This document shows, one piece after another, positions 1 through 7,633 of a DNA stretch of 42,626 nucleotides (position 1 is its first letter; every line of letters begins with the position of its first letter). The translations under genes and the position numbers were made by a program. Under the pieces are notes generated by a model that was not told the DNA's origin, did no database searches, and was given only the letters and a program-made list of their open reading frames with translations. The DNA comes from an uncultured Butyricicoccus sp. (lineage in GTDB: Bacteria; Bacillota; Clostridia; Oscillospirales; Butyricicoccaceae), in assembly GCA_910584935.1 (NCBI GenBank), contig CAJUDU010000018.1:1-42626 (forward strand), in the 5' to 3' direction.

Positions 1-4
1 ATAT

Positions 5-39
5 GGGGTACTAGAAAATTTTCGCTCTTCCAGTACCCC
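5..39 (+). terminator. Hairpin upstream of integrase
   Basis: GGGGTACT pairs with AGTACCCC around a 19-base loop, and three more pairs are possible past one mismatch. A loose T-rich stretch follows. It probably ends a transcript entering from the left of the window and leaves only about 40 bases for an integrase promoter, so the integrase may also be read from upstream. Confidence 0.5.
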
Positions 40-82
40 TATTTTATCATACTTTTTTTGATAAAGGAAGGGGTAATTTTTT

Positions 83-1129
83 ATGCGCAGACCTAATGGA
101 ACTGGCAGTGTAACCAAGATGCCGGGTAACCGCCGCAAACCTTATGCGGTACGCATCCCGGCACGTGACCGAAAAGGACGGGTAGTACAAAAATATCTGT
201 CCTTCCACACAACGCAAAAAGAAGCATGGGCGGCGCTGGAAGCTTATCAGGCGCAGCTTGCTGCAGGGGGCGCGCCTGCACCCGATGATATTGGCGTGAC
301 ACTTGCACAAGTCTACGAACTGTGGAGCACCCGCAAATACGCCAAGGCGGGGAAAGCGTCTATTGTATCATACCGCGCAAGCTGGCGGCGTGTATCGCGA
401 TTTGGGGCTATGCCCGTCCGCAATATCGGCATAGACCAATGGCAGTCGGTTATTGACGCCGATGAACAAAATGGGGCAAGCAAATCAACAGTCAATAATG
501 ATTTGACGCTAATGCGTGCATTGAGCATGTATGCGCTGGAACGGGACTGGATCAGCAAGGATTACACGCAATTTGTTAAACTTCCGGAAATCGGTGCAAA
601 ATACGAAAAGGGCGCATTCACGCGCATTGAAGTTGAGAAACTATCGCGTATGGCTGTGGATGGCATACCTGGCGCAGATGCAGCCCTTGTGCTGTGCTAT
701 ACAGGCTTTCGTATCAACGAGTTTCTGACGCTTACGAGCTTTTCTTATGATGATAAAACACATACACTGACAGGCGGCAGTAAGACCGCCGCCGGAAAGA
801 ACCGGGTTGTCCCAATACATCCAAAGATACAGCCATACATTGACAAGTGGATAGCTGAAGGACACGACACAATCTATACGCGCAAGGGCAAAGCATTATC
901 CTCGGCGTCTTTTCGCAAAACGATTTTTGCGCCACTGATGGAAAAGTTAGAAAAGCCATCGGCGACGCCGCATTGGTGTAGGCACACATTTGCATCTATG
1001 CTGCACGCAGCAGGAGCGGATGAGTTAAATATCAAGCGGCTGATGGGGCACGCTGATGAGAATGTGACAGAACACTACACCCACACAGATTTGGATGCTT
1101 TGACAAAAACCATCTTAATGATAGCTTAA
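83..1129 (+). CDS. Tyrosine recombinase / phage-type integrase
   Basis: A 348-residue site-specific recombinase of the lambda integrase type, which cuts and rejoins DNA through a tyrosine to insert or excise a mobile element. The N-terminal part (about 1-55) resembles an arm-binding domain, about 58-145 a SAM-like core-binding domain, and 165-340 the catalytic domain. The catalytic set is complete: Arg210 (GFRINEF), Lys234, His297 and Arg300 (HWCRH), His323 (GHADE) and Tyr332 (HYTH). The ATG at 83 follows AAGGAAGGGG with about 9 bases between. No excisionase or other element gene lies to the right, so the element it belongs to is probably to the left, outside the window. A short decayed copy of its C-terminal coding region lies at 1560-1609. 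The family call is firm; the element type cannot be told. Confidence 0.93.
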   Translation: MRRPNGTGSVTKMPGNRRKPYAVRIPARDRKGRVVQKYLSFHTTQKEAWAALEAYQAQLAAGGAPAPDDIGVTLAQVYELWSTRKYAKAGKASIVSYRASWRRVSRFGAMPVRNIGIDQWQSVIDADEQNGASKSTVNNDLTLMRALSMYALERDWISKDYTQFVKLPEIGAKYEKGAFTRIEVEKLSRMAVDGIPGADAALVLCYTGFRINEFLTLTSFSYDDKTHTLTGGSKTAAGKNRVVPIHPKIQPYIDKWIAEGHDTIYTRKGKALSSASFRKTIFAPLMEKLEKPSATPHWCRHTFASMLHAAGADELNIKRLMGHADENVTEHYTHTDLDALTKTILMIA

Positions 1130-1371
1130 TTTTTTGCAACTACCAGCAAAAGCATGTGCAAAACGCCGAATCGCAAAAAGTTAATAAAATGGCGCATATA
1201 CACGAAATACAGGGTTTAAAACGTTTCAAAATCGAATGTAAAAAAAATGAAAATTAAAATCCTGTTAAGATTTTTCGATTTTCGTAAAGTGCAATATTAT
1301 TTGGGATCATTTTATATTCTGCTTTTTTGTTTTATTGAAAGACACCAAACGTATTGTATTCAAATAATAAC

Positions 1372-1408
1372 AAAAGCCCTGCCGCGTGATCAATGCAGCA
1401 GGGCTTTT
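1372..1408 (+). terminator. Strong hairpin, terminator-like
   Basis: AAAAGCCCTGC pairs perfectly with GCAGGGCTTTT, with TGATCA in the loop and a short T run built into the stem end. It lies 240 bases after the integrase stop. Its stem and loop closely resemble the hairpin at 7668-7702. Confidence 0.6.
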
Positions 1409-1480
1409 GCGTTATGGTAAATAAAAGCTTGAACTGCATAGGATTTGGGGGATCCCATGCGATTACACTATACCACATAT

Positions 1481-1510
1481 TTCGACCTTTGTGTGTCGAA
1501 TTTTGTCGAA
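1481..1510 (+). promoter_or_regulatory. Tandem Spo0A-like boxes
   Basis: TGTCGAA occurs at 1494-1500 and again at 1504-1510, exactly 10 bases apart in the same orientation, with an inverted near-match TTCGACC at 1481-1487. The known Spo0A box is TGNCGAA, and a Spo0A dimer is known to bind two tandem boxes about one helical turn apart. No intact gene starts just downstream, so any present function is uncertain. Confidence 0.45.
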
Positions 1511-1559
1511 TGGGAAAATAATTTTTTATTCTTTTAACTGATATGCCTGCAGTCAGCTG

Positions 1560-1609
1560 ATGAAAAGGTTAGTTAAGCGGCTGATGGAACACGCTGATTA
1601 GAATATAAT
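1560..1609 (+). pseudogene. Integrase C-terminal relic
   Basis: From 1572 the sequence reads V-K-R-L-M-E-H-A-D then a stop, matching I-K-R-L-M-G-H-A-D of the intact integrase (1030-1059). At DNA level about 30 of 36 bases agree between 1033-1067 and 1574-1609, including the 3' side of the in-frame stop. The upstream part is much more diverged. It is the remains of a second, related integrase or of a duplication of this one. Confidence 0.7.
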
Positions 1610-1610
1610 C

Positions 1611-1653
1611 AAAAGGGGTTGCTGCCTGTTTTTACAGAAAGCAAACCCTTTTT
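1611..1653 (-). terminator. Terminator of the SLH-DUF362 gene
   Basis: Just past the stop of the minus-strand gene, AAAAGGGGTTGCT pairs with AGCAAACCCTTTT with one mismatch. On the minus strand the stem ends in TTTT and an AT-rich tail. Confidence 0.65.
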
Positions 1654-1659
1654 CATCAA

Positions 1660-3525
1660 TTAATGCAGCTGAATCAGTTCTATTCCTTCATTTTTCCCAA
1701 GGTTGCGGCTGTACTGTTTTTGTGCTGCATTGTTCCAATGTTCATGGACACCTAAATTCATAACCTGGTTGCCCTGACTATCCGTGTAAACTGTTCCAGA
1801 AGGGCTGTTGGCTACCAATCCTGCCTCATGCAGGTAATTTTCCACCGTAGGATTATCGCGCAGCGCACCATTGTGGTTGGTAACAGTCGGTTCATTCATC
1901 AGTAAATCCGCACCAACACTATCAATGGCAACAGGGTCTTGTGATACCAATATGCTGGAAGTATAATTCCCATCGAATGGATGCTGCTGCCATCTGGTGT
2001 TATCGCCAGTCATAGAAGCTCCCTCGGATGTTGCGCAAACCAGTGCATCCAACATATATAGTACGGTTTTTCCGCCTAAATCAGCATTTGCCATTAAATC
2101 TACCAGTGGGCTGTAAATGCCCATTTCATTCTGGGTCAGCCATTGATGAAGATTTGCACCCTCTGGTGGGCGCATCGCATTACCATTGATAAACGAACCA
2201 AAATGGTTTTTACCACAAAGCGTAATGCCATAGCTATGCCCTTTCAAATTGGCAAGGTTAATCATATATTCTGCTTCTGTGACGCAGGTAGGCAGATAAT
2301 TTACCCTGCCGCTAAATTCATGCGACCAAATAATAGGGGATTGTTCATCCGCAACACCATGATTGCGCCCGACAAAGTTTACACCACTCAACTCCCCTTG
2401 GGTGCAAAGCGCAACCATATAATCTGGGAAAAGCCGCGATACATCATAAACTGTAATATCAGAAGGTGCAACACCAGCTTCCTTTACCAACGAAACCAGC
2501 AATGTTTTCAGCAGTACAGGATTGGTATAACTCATTTGTGTTTCACCAGAAGTATCATCATCCATAACAGCAGAACCATTGATATTGGCTTTGATCGCAA
2601 TCTTTTCCCCAGCCACATAGCCGCTGGGTTTCCCCCGCTCTGCGTTATGTGCCTTAAACAATGCCATCCAGCCATCCTGAACGGTTTCTGCACCGCCTAA
2701 GACAGTAATGCTGTCATTTACCATGCGTTGAATCACTGCTTCGTCAAAGTGCTCCAACCGCCACCAATAACCATTACCATCCCAATCAACGGAATCCGGC
2801 GCATAGTCCCAAACCACACGCCCTGGCATTGCGCCAATGCCTGTGCCATATGGTTCATGTTGTGGATATATATTATCATATGAATGAGATTGATACGCAT
2901 ATAACATAGCGGCAATTTCCCCCCTTTTGACCGCTGTTCCAGGAGAAAAAACATGGTTTTCTATCATACCATTTAAAATACCATTAGCATTTGCCCAATG
3001 GATTGCCTGCTGTGCCCAGCTTGATGCTGTATGGATATCCGAAATCCCATCTGCTGCTTCTTGCTGTGGACTGCCTGCATCACGCCATAAAACCACAGCA
3101 GCTTGTTCACGAGTTGCCAAATCATCTACACCGAATACAGCACTGTTGTAACCAGAAATGATATTGTTTTCTACTGCCCATGCAACAGCATCACAATACC
3201 ATGCGCCAGGGATAATATCAATAAATCCCGGCTGTTTGGATATCGCAGGGCTGCCATCCATCCGATAAAGTATAGCAGCCATCATCGCGCGGGTGACTGG
3301 TTCTTCCGGTGCAAAAGTATCCGCTGTGATACCGTTCATGATGCCCTGCTGTTTACAATAAGTGATTGCATCTGCATACCATGTATCAGAAGGAACATCG
3401 GTAAAACTGACTGACTGCACTGCGTCAGAAAGAGATGCCCCCTCCCCTATTGCAGAACAGGCTGTGATATGCACAAAACAAACCATAAAAATTGCTGCCA
3501 TACATGAAAGAAAGCGTTTTTTCAT
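1660..3525 (-). CDS. SLH-domain DUF362 lipoprotein
   Basis: A 621-residue exported protein. Start chosen at MKKRFLSC (ATG at 3525, GGGGAA upstream) because it begins a proper signal peptide; an upstream in-frame ATG exists at 3585. Residues 20-23 read I-T-A-C, a good lipobox, so Cys23 should be lipid-modified. Three S-layer homology repeats follow (about 38-220: FTDVPSDTWYADAI, FIDIIPGAWYCDAV, ISDIHTASSWAQQAI), which normally bind cell-wall polymers. The rest (about 260-620) is a DUF362-type domain without the cysteine cluster of the ferredoxin-linked members. The DUF362 call is from recognised sequence feel and is less sure than SLH. The catalytic role is unknown. It is the last gene of a three-gene operon, 19 bases after the alpha/beta hydrolase. 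A lipid anchor combined with SLH repeats is unusual. Confidence 0.82.
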   Translation of the reverse strand: MKKRFLSCMAAIFMVCFVHITACSAIGEGASLSDAVQSVSFTDVPSDTWYADAITYCKQQGIMNGITADTFAPEEPVTRAMMAAILYRMDGSPAISKQPGFIDIIPGAWYCDAVAWAVENNIISGYNSAVFGVDDLATREQAAVVLWRDAGSPQQEAADGISDIHTASSWAQQAIHWANANGILNGMIENHVFSPGTAVKRGEIAAMLYAYQSHSYDNIYPQHEPYGTGIGAMPGRVVWDYAPDSVDWDGNGYWWRLEHFDEAVIQRMVNDSITVLGGAETVQDGWMALFKAHNAERGKPSGYVAGEKIAIKANINGSAVMDDDTSGETQMSYTNPVLLKTLLVSLVKEAGVAPSDITVYDVSRLFPDYMVALCTQGELSGVNFVGRNHGVADEQSPIIWSHEFSGRVNYLPTCVTEAEYMINLANLKGHSYGITLCGKNHFGSFINGNAMRPPEGANLHQWLTQNEMGIYSPLVDLMANADLGGKTVLYMLDALVCATSEGASMTGDNTRWQQHPFDGNYTSSILVSQDPVAIDSVGADLLMNEPTVTNHNGALRDNPTVENYLHEAGLVANSPSGTVYTDSQGNQVMNLGVHEHWNNAAQKQYSRNLGKNEGIELIQLH

Positions 3526-3544
3526 AAAAATTCCCCAATGAAAT

Positions 3545-4519
3545 TTATCGCAAATGCGCCTTAAAAAATGCTGCCATTTTTTCAAACGGAATCACATCAA
3601 CTTGATCATATAAATCTGTGTGAACAGCATCTGGGATCATCAGCAATTCTTTATTATCCCCTTTCAGTTTTGCAAAGGCATCCCGGCTAAAATAACATGA
3701 GTGAGCTTTTTCGCCATGTATCACCAAAACAGCACTGCGGATTTCATCTGCATACTGTAAAATTGGCATATTGAGGAAGGATAACGAGGATGTGATATTC
3801 CAGCCGCCATTTGAGTTCAGTGAACGGACATGATAGCCACGTTCGGTTTTATAATAATCATAATAATCTTTTACAAAGAATGGTGCGTCTTCTGGAAGCG
3901 GGTCAACGACGCCGCCCGCCAGCGCATATTCCCCGCTTTTGTAATCTGCAATACGTTGGGCATTGAGTGCTTTACGTTTTTCATAACGGGCTTGTGTACT
4001 ATCTTCTGCGTCAAAATACCCTTTTGCATTAACACGGGTCATATCATACATTGTAGAAGCAACGGTTGCTTTAATCCTAGTATCAATTGCTGCTGCATTC
4101 AGCGCCATACCACCCCAGCCGCAAATACCGATAATACCGATTTTTTCCGGGTCAACATTCCCCTGTATGGACAGAAAATCTACTGCCGCCTGAAAATCTT
4201 CCGTATTGATATCCGGAGATGCAACATATCGCGGCAAGCCACCGCTTTCCCCTGTAAAAGATGGGTCAAATGCCATCGTCAAAAAGCCATACTCTGCCAT
4301 TGTTTGGGCATATAAACCCGCTGCTTGCTCCTTTACTGCACCAAACGGACCGCAAACAGCAATTGCAGACAGCTTTCCTGCTGCATTTTTGGGTGTATAC
4401 AAATCAGCAGCAAGCGTAATGCCATAACGGTTATGGAATATTACCTTTTGATGGGTTACCTTTTCGCTTTTCGGAAATGTTTTATCCCATTCCTGTGTCA
4501 AAACCAATTTTTCTTCCAT
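3545..4519 (-). CDS. Alpha/beta hydrolase, YcjY/DLH-like
   Basis: A 324-residue cytoplasmic alpha/beta hydrolase with no signal peptide. The nucleophile elbow reads GICGWGG, with cysteine where most esterases have serine, as in dienelactone-hydrolase-like and YcjY-like proteins. The acid region is probably near ALVIHGEKAHS and the histidine is in IPDAVHTD close to the C-terminus. It begins one base after the stop of the 86-aa gene, whose last codons carry its AGGAGG ribosome binding site, so translation is probably coupled. The DUF362 lipoprotein follows in the same operon. The substrate cannot be told from the sequence; hydrolysis of an ester or lactone, or a haloalkanoate-like substrate, is possible. 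Confidence 0.85.
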   Translation of the reverse strand: MEEKLVLTQEWDKTFPKSEKVTHQKVIFHNRYGITLAADLYTPKNAAGKLSAIAVCGPFGAVKEQAAGLYAQTMAEYGFLTMAFDPSFTGESGGLPRYVASPDINTEDFQAAVDFLSIQGNVDPEKIGIIGICGWGGMALNAAAIDTRIKATVASTMYDMTRVNAKGYFDAEDSTQARYEKRKALNAQRIADYKSGEYALAGGVVDPLPEDAPFFVKDYYDYYKTERGYHVRSLNSNGGWNITSSLSFLNMPILQYADEIRSAVLVIHGEKAHSCYFSRDAFAKLKGDNKELLMIPDAVHTDLYDQVDVIPFEKMAAFFKAHLR

Positions 4520-4520
4520 A

Positions 4521-4781
4521 TTAAATGCCTCCTAATGAAAATTGTTTGCATAATGTTGTTTTCCCTAATTTGTGTATGAGATAATCCAGGCAGTCAATCT
4601 GTTTTTCACTTTGATGAAGCGTATCCAGCAATGCCTGCCTATGGCGGGAAAGCATATGCAACAATGCAATATTATCCTTTTCCTGCGCCAAAGCCATACA
4701 TCGCGCAAGCATTTCAGGGCTACATCCGGCATCCATCAAATTCTGCCAAAGAACCGCTAAAGGATCTGATGCCTGTGACAT
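4521..4781 (-). CDS. Small conserved-looking protein, function unknown
   Basis: An 86-residue, mostly helical protein, first gene of the operon under the divergent LysR promoter. The ATG at 4781 follows a strong GGGGAGGTG. The sequence is rich in Leu, Ala, His and Gln, with four cysteines. The middle (about 40-75: LLHMLSRHRQALLDTLHQ then IDCLDYLIHKL) resembles the C-terminal dimerising helix of MerR-type regulators, but there is no DNA-binding part. It could be a small partner or sensor protein for the operon; I do not recognise a family with confidence. Confidence 0.75.
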   Translation of the reverse strand: MSQASDPLAVLWQNLMDAGCSPEMLARCMALAQEKDNIALLHMLSRHRQALLDTLHQSEKQIDCLDYLIHKLGKTTLCKQFSLGGI

Positions 4782-4804
4782 ATTCTCACCTCCCCTGCAT
4801 CTTT

Positions 4805-4833
4805 ATGATAAAACATACGACGATAAACTGCAA
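4805..4833 (-). promoter_or_regulatory. Promoter of 86-aa/hydrolase/SLH operon
   Basis: On the minus strand TTGCAG and TATCAT are separated by 17 bases, ending 24 bases before the 86-aa gene. It lies back to back with the lysR promoter. The 27 bases between the two promoters hold an imperfect dyad (AATACTT / AAGTTATT) that could be the LysR site. Confidence 0.55.
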
Positions 4834-4860
4834 ATACTTATTTTCTATTTCAAGTTATTC

Positions 4861-4889
4861 TTGAAAGGCATAACTAGGCCTGTTATACT
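4861..4889 (+). promoter_or_regulatory. Promoter of lysR-type gene
   Basis: TTGAAA, 17 bases, TATACT, followed after 6 bases by AGGAGG (4896-4901) and the ATG at 4909. The very short leader fits a regulator that controls its own gene. Confidence 0.7.
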
Positions 4890-4908
4890 ATCCATAGGAG
4901 GCGATTGA

Positions 4909-5793
4909 ATGGAAATCCGTGTATTGCGATATTTTTTAGAAGTTGCCCGCGAAAACAGCATCACACACGCGGCTGAACGGCTGCATATTTCCCAACCTAC
5001 TCTATCCAAACAGCTTAAAGATTTGGAAAATGAATTGGGGAAAAAATTATTTATCCGCGGCAATTATAATATCCGGCTTACCGATGAAGGAATGCTGCTG
5101 CGCAAACGGGCTGAAGATATTTTGGATATGGTAGACAAAACCACTGCTGAATTTCATTCATTAGGCGATATCAATGGGGGTGACATTCATATTGGCTGTG
5201 CAGAATCTGCAAATATCAAATATTTAGCTCGATGTATCAAAGCAATTCAGGCGCAATATCCGAATATCCGGGTTCACTTATACAGTGGTGATACCAATGA
5301 TTTAGAAGAACGGCTGGAACGCGGATTATTGGATCTTTCTGTCATCGCACAGGCAGTAGATTTATCGAAATATAACTATTTAGAACTTCCAGAATCAGAT
5401 ATTTGGGGTGTTGTCATGCGAAAAGATGCCGCTCTTGCACAAAAAGAAGCCGTTTGTATCGAAGATTTATTAGATTTGCCTTTGATTGTTTCCCGTCAAG
5501 GGATACGTGAAGATATTCCAAGGTTATTTGGAGAAAAGATAGATGCGCTGAATATTACAGCAACATTAAACCTTGCTTATAATGGAAGTGTTTTGGTGCG
5601 GGAAGGTTTAGGTTATGTGCTTACTTTTGATAAATTGGTAGACACAAGTGAAGAAAGCGAATTGTGTTTTCGTCCATTGATACCAAAATTGAAAACACAG
5701 CTATATGTTATATGGAAAAAGTATCAGGTATTCACGCCTGCGGCAGAATTGCTGCTGCGGGAAATGAAAACGCAATATGGCATTTCTGTATAA
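4909..5793 (+). CDS. LysR-family transcriptional regulator
   Basis: A 294-residue LysR-type regulator. Residues 1-60 are the winged helix-turn-helix, with the family pattern ITHAAERLHISQPTLSKQLK followed by the dimerisation helix. Residues about 90-290 are the periplasmic-binding-like effector domain. AGGAGG sits 7 bases before the ATG. It is divergent from the 86-aa/hydrolase/SLH-DUF362 operon with 127 bases between, the classic layout for a LysR protein that activates the neighbouring operon in response to a small molecule, here probably a substrate or product of the hydrolase. The effector is unknown. Assignment to the family is firm; the target is inference from position. Confidence 0.93.
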   Translation: MEIRVLRYFLEVARENSITHAAERLHISQPTLSKQLKDLENELGKKLFIRGNYNIRLTDEGMLLRKRAEDILDMVDKTTAEFHSLGDINGGDIHIGCAESANIKYLARCIKAIQAQYPNIRVHLYSGDTNDLEERLERGLLDLSVIAQAVDLSKYNYLELPESDIWGVVMRKDAALAQKEAVCIEDLLDLPLIVSRQGIREDIPRLFGEKIDALNITATLNLAYNGSVLVREGLGYVLTFDKLVDTSEESELCFRPLIPKLKTQLYVIWKKYQVFTPAAELLLREMKTQYGISV

Positions 5794-5826
5794 AAAAAAG
5801 CTTGCACAGTGCTACACCGTGCAAGC
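5792..5826 (-). terminator. Terminator of glyQS
   Basis: GCTTGCAC pairs with GTGCAAGC, extended inward past one mismatch by GTG/CAC. On the minus strand it is followed by eight T, directly downstream of glyQS. In the plus direction there is no T run, so it serves the convergent lysR gene poorly. Confidence 0.85.
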
Positions 5827-5876
5827 CTCTACAGCAATACTTTGTATCAAGTGGTGCCCTTACTTCAAGCATTCAT

Positions 5877-7268
5877 TTAGAATGCAACCTTTTTTGCCAG
5901 ATAATGCACCAAATCGTCAATTTTAATGCGTTCCTGTACCATTGTATCGCGGTCGCGTACCGTCACACAGCCATCCTGTTCGGTTTCAAAATCCACTGTA
6001 ATACAGAATGGTGTACCAATTTCATCCTCGCGGCGGTAACGCTTGCCAATGGAACCAGCGTCATCAAAATCAACACTGAATTTTTTAGATAGTTTTTCCC
6101 AAACAGGCATCGCCTGCGCGGTCAGCTTTTTGGAAAGCGGCAGAACTGCAGCCTTAAATGGCGCCAAAGCCGGATGCAACCGCAAAACAGTACGGACATC
6201 ATCTTTCCCATTTTTGTCCTGACCGACAACTTCCTCGTCATATGCGTCGCATAAAAATGCCAATGCGACACGGTCTGCCCCTAAGGAAGGTTCAATGACA
6301 TATGGAATATACTTCTCATTGGCTTCCTGATCAAAATATTCCATGGATACCCCAGAAGTATTTTGATGCTGGGTTAAATCAAAATTAGTGCGGTCAGCAA
6401 TGCCCCACAGTTCACCCCAACCAAATGGGAACAGAAATTCAATATCTGTGGTAGCATTGGAATAATGGCTTAATTCTTCTGGGTCATGGTCACGCAAACG
6501 AAGGTTTTCATCTTTCATGCCAAGGCTCAGCAGCCACTGATGGCAATAATCCTTCCAATATTTGAACCATTCCAAATCCGTGCCTGGTTTACAGAAGAAT
6601 TCCAATTCCATCTGTTCAAATTCACGGGTACGGAATGTAAAATTGCCTGGTGTAATCTCGTTTCGGAAAGATTTGCCAACCTGCCCTACCCCAAATGGGA
6701 TTTTCCGGCGGGTTGTACGTTGGATATTCTGGAAGTTTACAAAAATACCTTGTGCCGTTTCAGGGCGCAGGAAAATTTCATTTTTCGCATTTTCAGTAAC
6801 ACCCTGAAAAGTTTTAAACATCAGATTAAACTGACGAATATCTGTAAAGTTTTTGCTGCCACAGTTCGGGCAAGTCAAACCATGTGCTGTAATATACTCC
6901 ATCATCTGCTGGTTTGACCATCCAGCGGGGTTTTCACCTGTTTGTTCTTCAATGAGTTGGTCAGCGCGGTGACGGGTTTTGCAATCTTTACAATCCATCA
7001 AAGGATCAGAAAAGCCACCAACATGGCCAGATGCAACCCATGTTGTTGGGTTCATCAGGATTGCAGAATCCAAACCAACATTCCAAGGGCTTTCCTGGAC
7101 AAACTTTTTCCGCCAAGCTGCTTTGACATTATTTTTAAATTCAACGCCAAGCGGCCCATAATCCCATGTATTTGCCAGCCCGCCGTAAATTTCAGAGCCG
7201 CTGTATACAAAACCGCGACCTTTGCATAAGGCAACAATTTTGTCCATGGTCTTTTGACTGTTATTCAT
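5877..7268 (-). CDS. glyQS: Glycyl-tRNA synthetase, class II homodimer
   Basis: A 463-residue enzyme that charges tRNA-Gly with glycine. It is the single-chain alpha2 type. It has the insertion domain with a CPNCGSKNF zinc-type motif near residue 115 and class II motif 2 around FRNEITP and FRTREFEQMELEFF. The C-terminal anticodon-binding domain runs from about residue 360. The start is the ATG at 7268 after AAAAGGAG; an open reading frame continues upstream to 7475, but it runs through the tRNA gene and is not coding. A promoter lies at 7333-7361 and a strong terminator follows the stop, so it is a single-gene unit. No T-box leader is present: only about 60 bases separate the expected transcript start and the ATG, although glycyl synthetase genes in Firmicutes often have one. 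Confidence 0.97.
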   Translation of the reverse strand: MNNSQKTMDKIVALCKGRGFVYSGSEIYGGLANTWDYGPLGVEFKNNVKAAWRKKFVQESPWNVGLDSAILMNPTTWVASGHVGGFSDPLMDCKDCKTRHRADQLIEEQTGENPAGWSNQQMMEYITAHGLTCPNCGSKNFTDIRQFNLMFKTFQGVTENAKNEIFLRPETAQGIFVNFQNIQRTTRRKIPFGVGQVGKSFRNEITPGNFTFRTREFEQMELEFFCKPGTDLEWFKYWKDYCHQWLLSLGMKDENLRLRDHDPEELSHYSNATTDIEFLFPFGWGELWGIADRTNFDLTQHQNTSGVSMEYFDQEANEKYIPYVIEPSLGADRVALAFLCDAYDEEVVGQDKNGKDDVRTVLRLHPALAPFKAAVLPLSKKLTAQAMPVWEKLSKKFSVDFDDAGSIGKRYRREDEIGTPFCITVDFETEQDGCVTVRDRDTMVQERIKIDDLVHYLAKKVAF

Positions 7269-7287
7269 AATTTTCAATCTCCTTTTG

Positions 7288-7306
7288 GCGCATCTGGCTG
7301 ATGCGC
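7288..7306 (-). other. Hairpin next to glyQS ribosome binding site
   Basis: GCGCATC and GATGCGC form a perfect 7-bp stem with a 5-base loop in the glyQS leader, ending a few bases before the AAAAGGAG sequence. It could affect ribosome access, but it is much too small for a T-box. Confidence 0.45.
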
Positions 7307-7332
7307 GCAGTATTGTTACTTGACATAAAACC

Positions 7333-7361
7333 ATTTTACAGGTATAATTATAAATTGTCAA
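7333..7361 (-). promoter_or_regulatory. glyQS promoter
   Basis: On the minus strand TTGACA, 17 bases, TAAAAT. The -35 is perfect consensus and the -10 differs at one position. Confidence 0.8.
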
Positions 7362-7417
7362 GGGAATGTGTAAATGATGACCCAGTATATAGCATTTCTT
7401 AAACCATTCTGAAATAA

Positions 7418-7493
7418 GGGCCTGTAGCTCAGTTGGGAGAGCGTTCGGTTCGCATCCGAGAGGTCGAGGGTTCAAGTCCCTTCAGGTCCACCA
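7418..7493 (+). tRNA. tRNA-Ala, anticodon CGC
   Basis: A 76-base gene with all four arms. The acceptor stem GGGCCTG/CAGGTCC contains the G3:U70 pair that marks alanine tRNAs. The D arm is GCTC/GAGC, the anticodon loop TTCGCAT gives anticodon CGC (reads GCG), the T arm is GAGGG/CCCTT with TTCAAGT, and the CCA end is encoded. It is divergent from glyQS. Confidence 0.96.
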
Positions 7494-7501
7494 AAACACC
7501 G

Positions 7502-7533
7502 GAATCCGAATGTGAAAATTCGGATTCTTTTTT
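7502..7533 (+). terminator. tRNA-Ala terminator
   Basis: GAATCCGAAT pairs perfectly with ATTCGGATTC, loop of 6, followed by a run of T. It starts 9 bases after the tRNA. Confidence 0.9.
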
Positions 7534-7598
7534 ATGATTCACTATCGGTCATCTTATACATTGAAATAAAAATATTTGCCCATTTGAGCAATTTTCGA

Positions 7599-7627
7599 TA
7601 TACAAAGGTCAAATTTTATGGTATACT
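7599..7627 (+). promoter_or_regulatory. Promoter of candidate small RNA
   Basis: TATACA, 17 bases, TATACT, with TG one base before the -10 (extended -10 form). No start codon with a ribosome binding site follows before the terminator at 7668. Confidence 0.5.
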
Positions 7628-7633
7628 ATAGAT

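Larger units (their letters stand above)
1130..1659. other. Gene-free stretch between integrase and SLH gene
   Basis: This 530-base AT-rich interval has no convincing intact gene. It holds a hairpin terminator at 1372-1408, two tandem Spo0A-like boxes at 1494-1510 with an inverted near-match at 1481, an integrase relic at about 1560-1609 and the terminator of the SLH gene at 1611-1653. It looks like the scarred junction of a mobile element with the chromosome. I found no attachment-site direct repeat that could be defended. Confidence 0.6.

Noticed and set aside
7269..7475. N-terminal extension of glyQS in the same frame
   Set aside because: It runs through the tRNA-Ala gene and the glyQS promoter; the ATG at 7268 has a proper ribosome binding site and gives the normal protein start.
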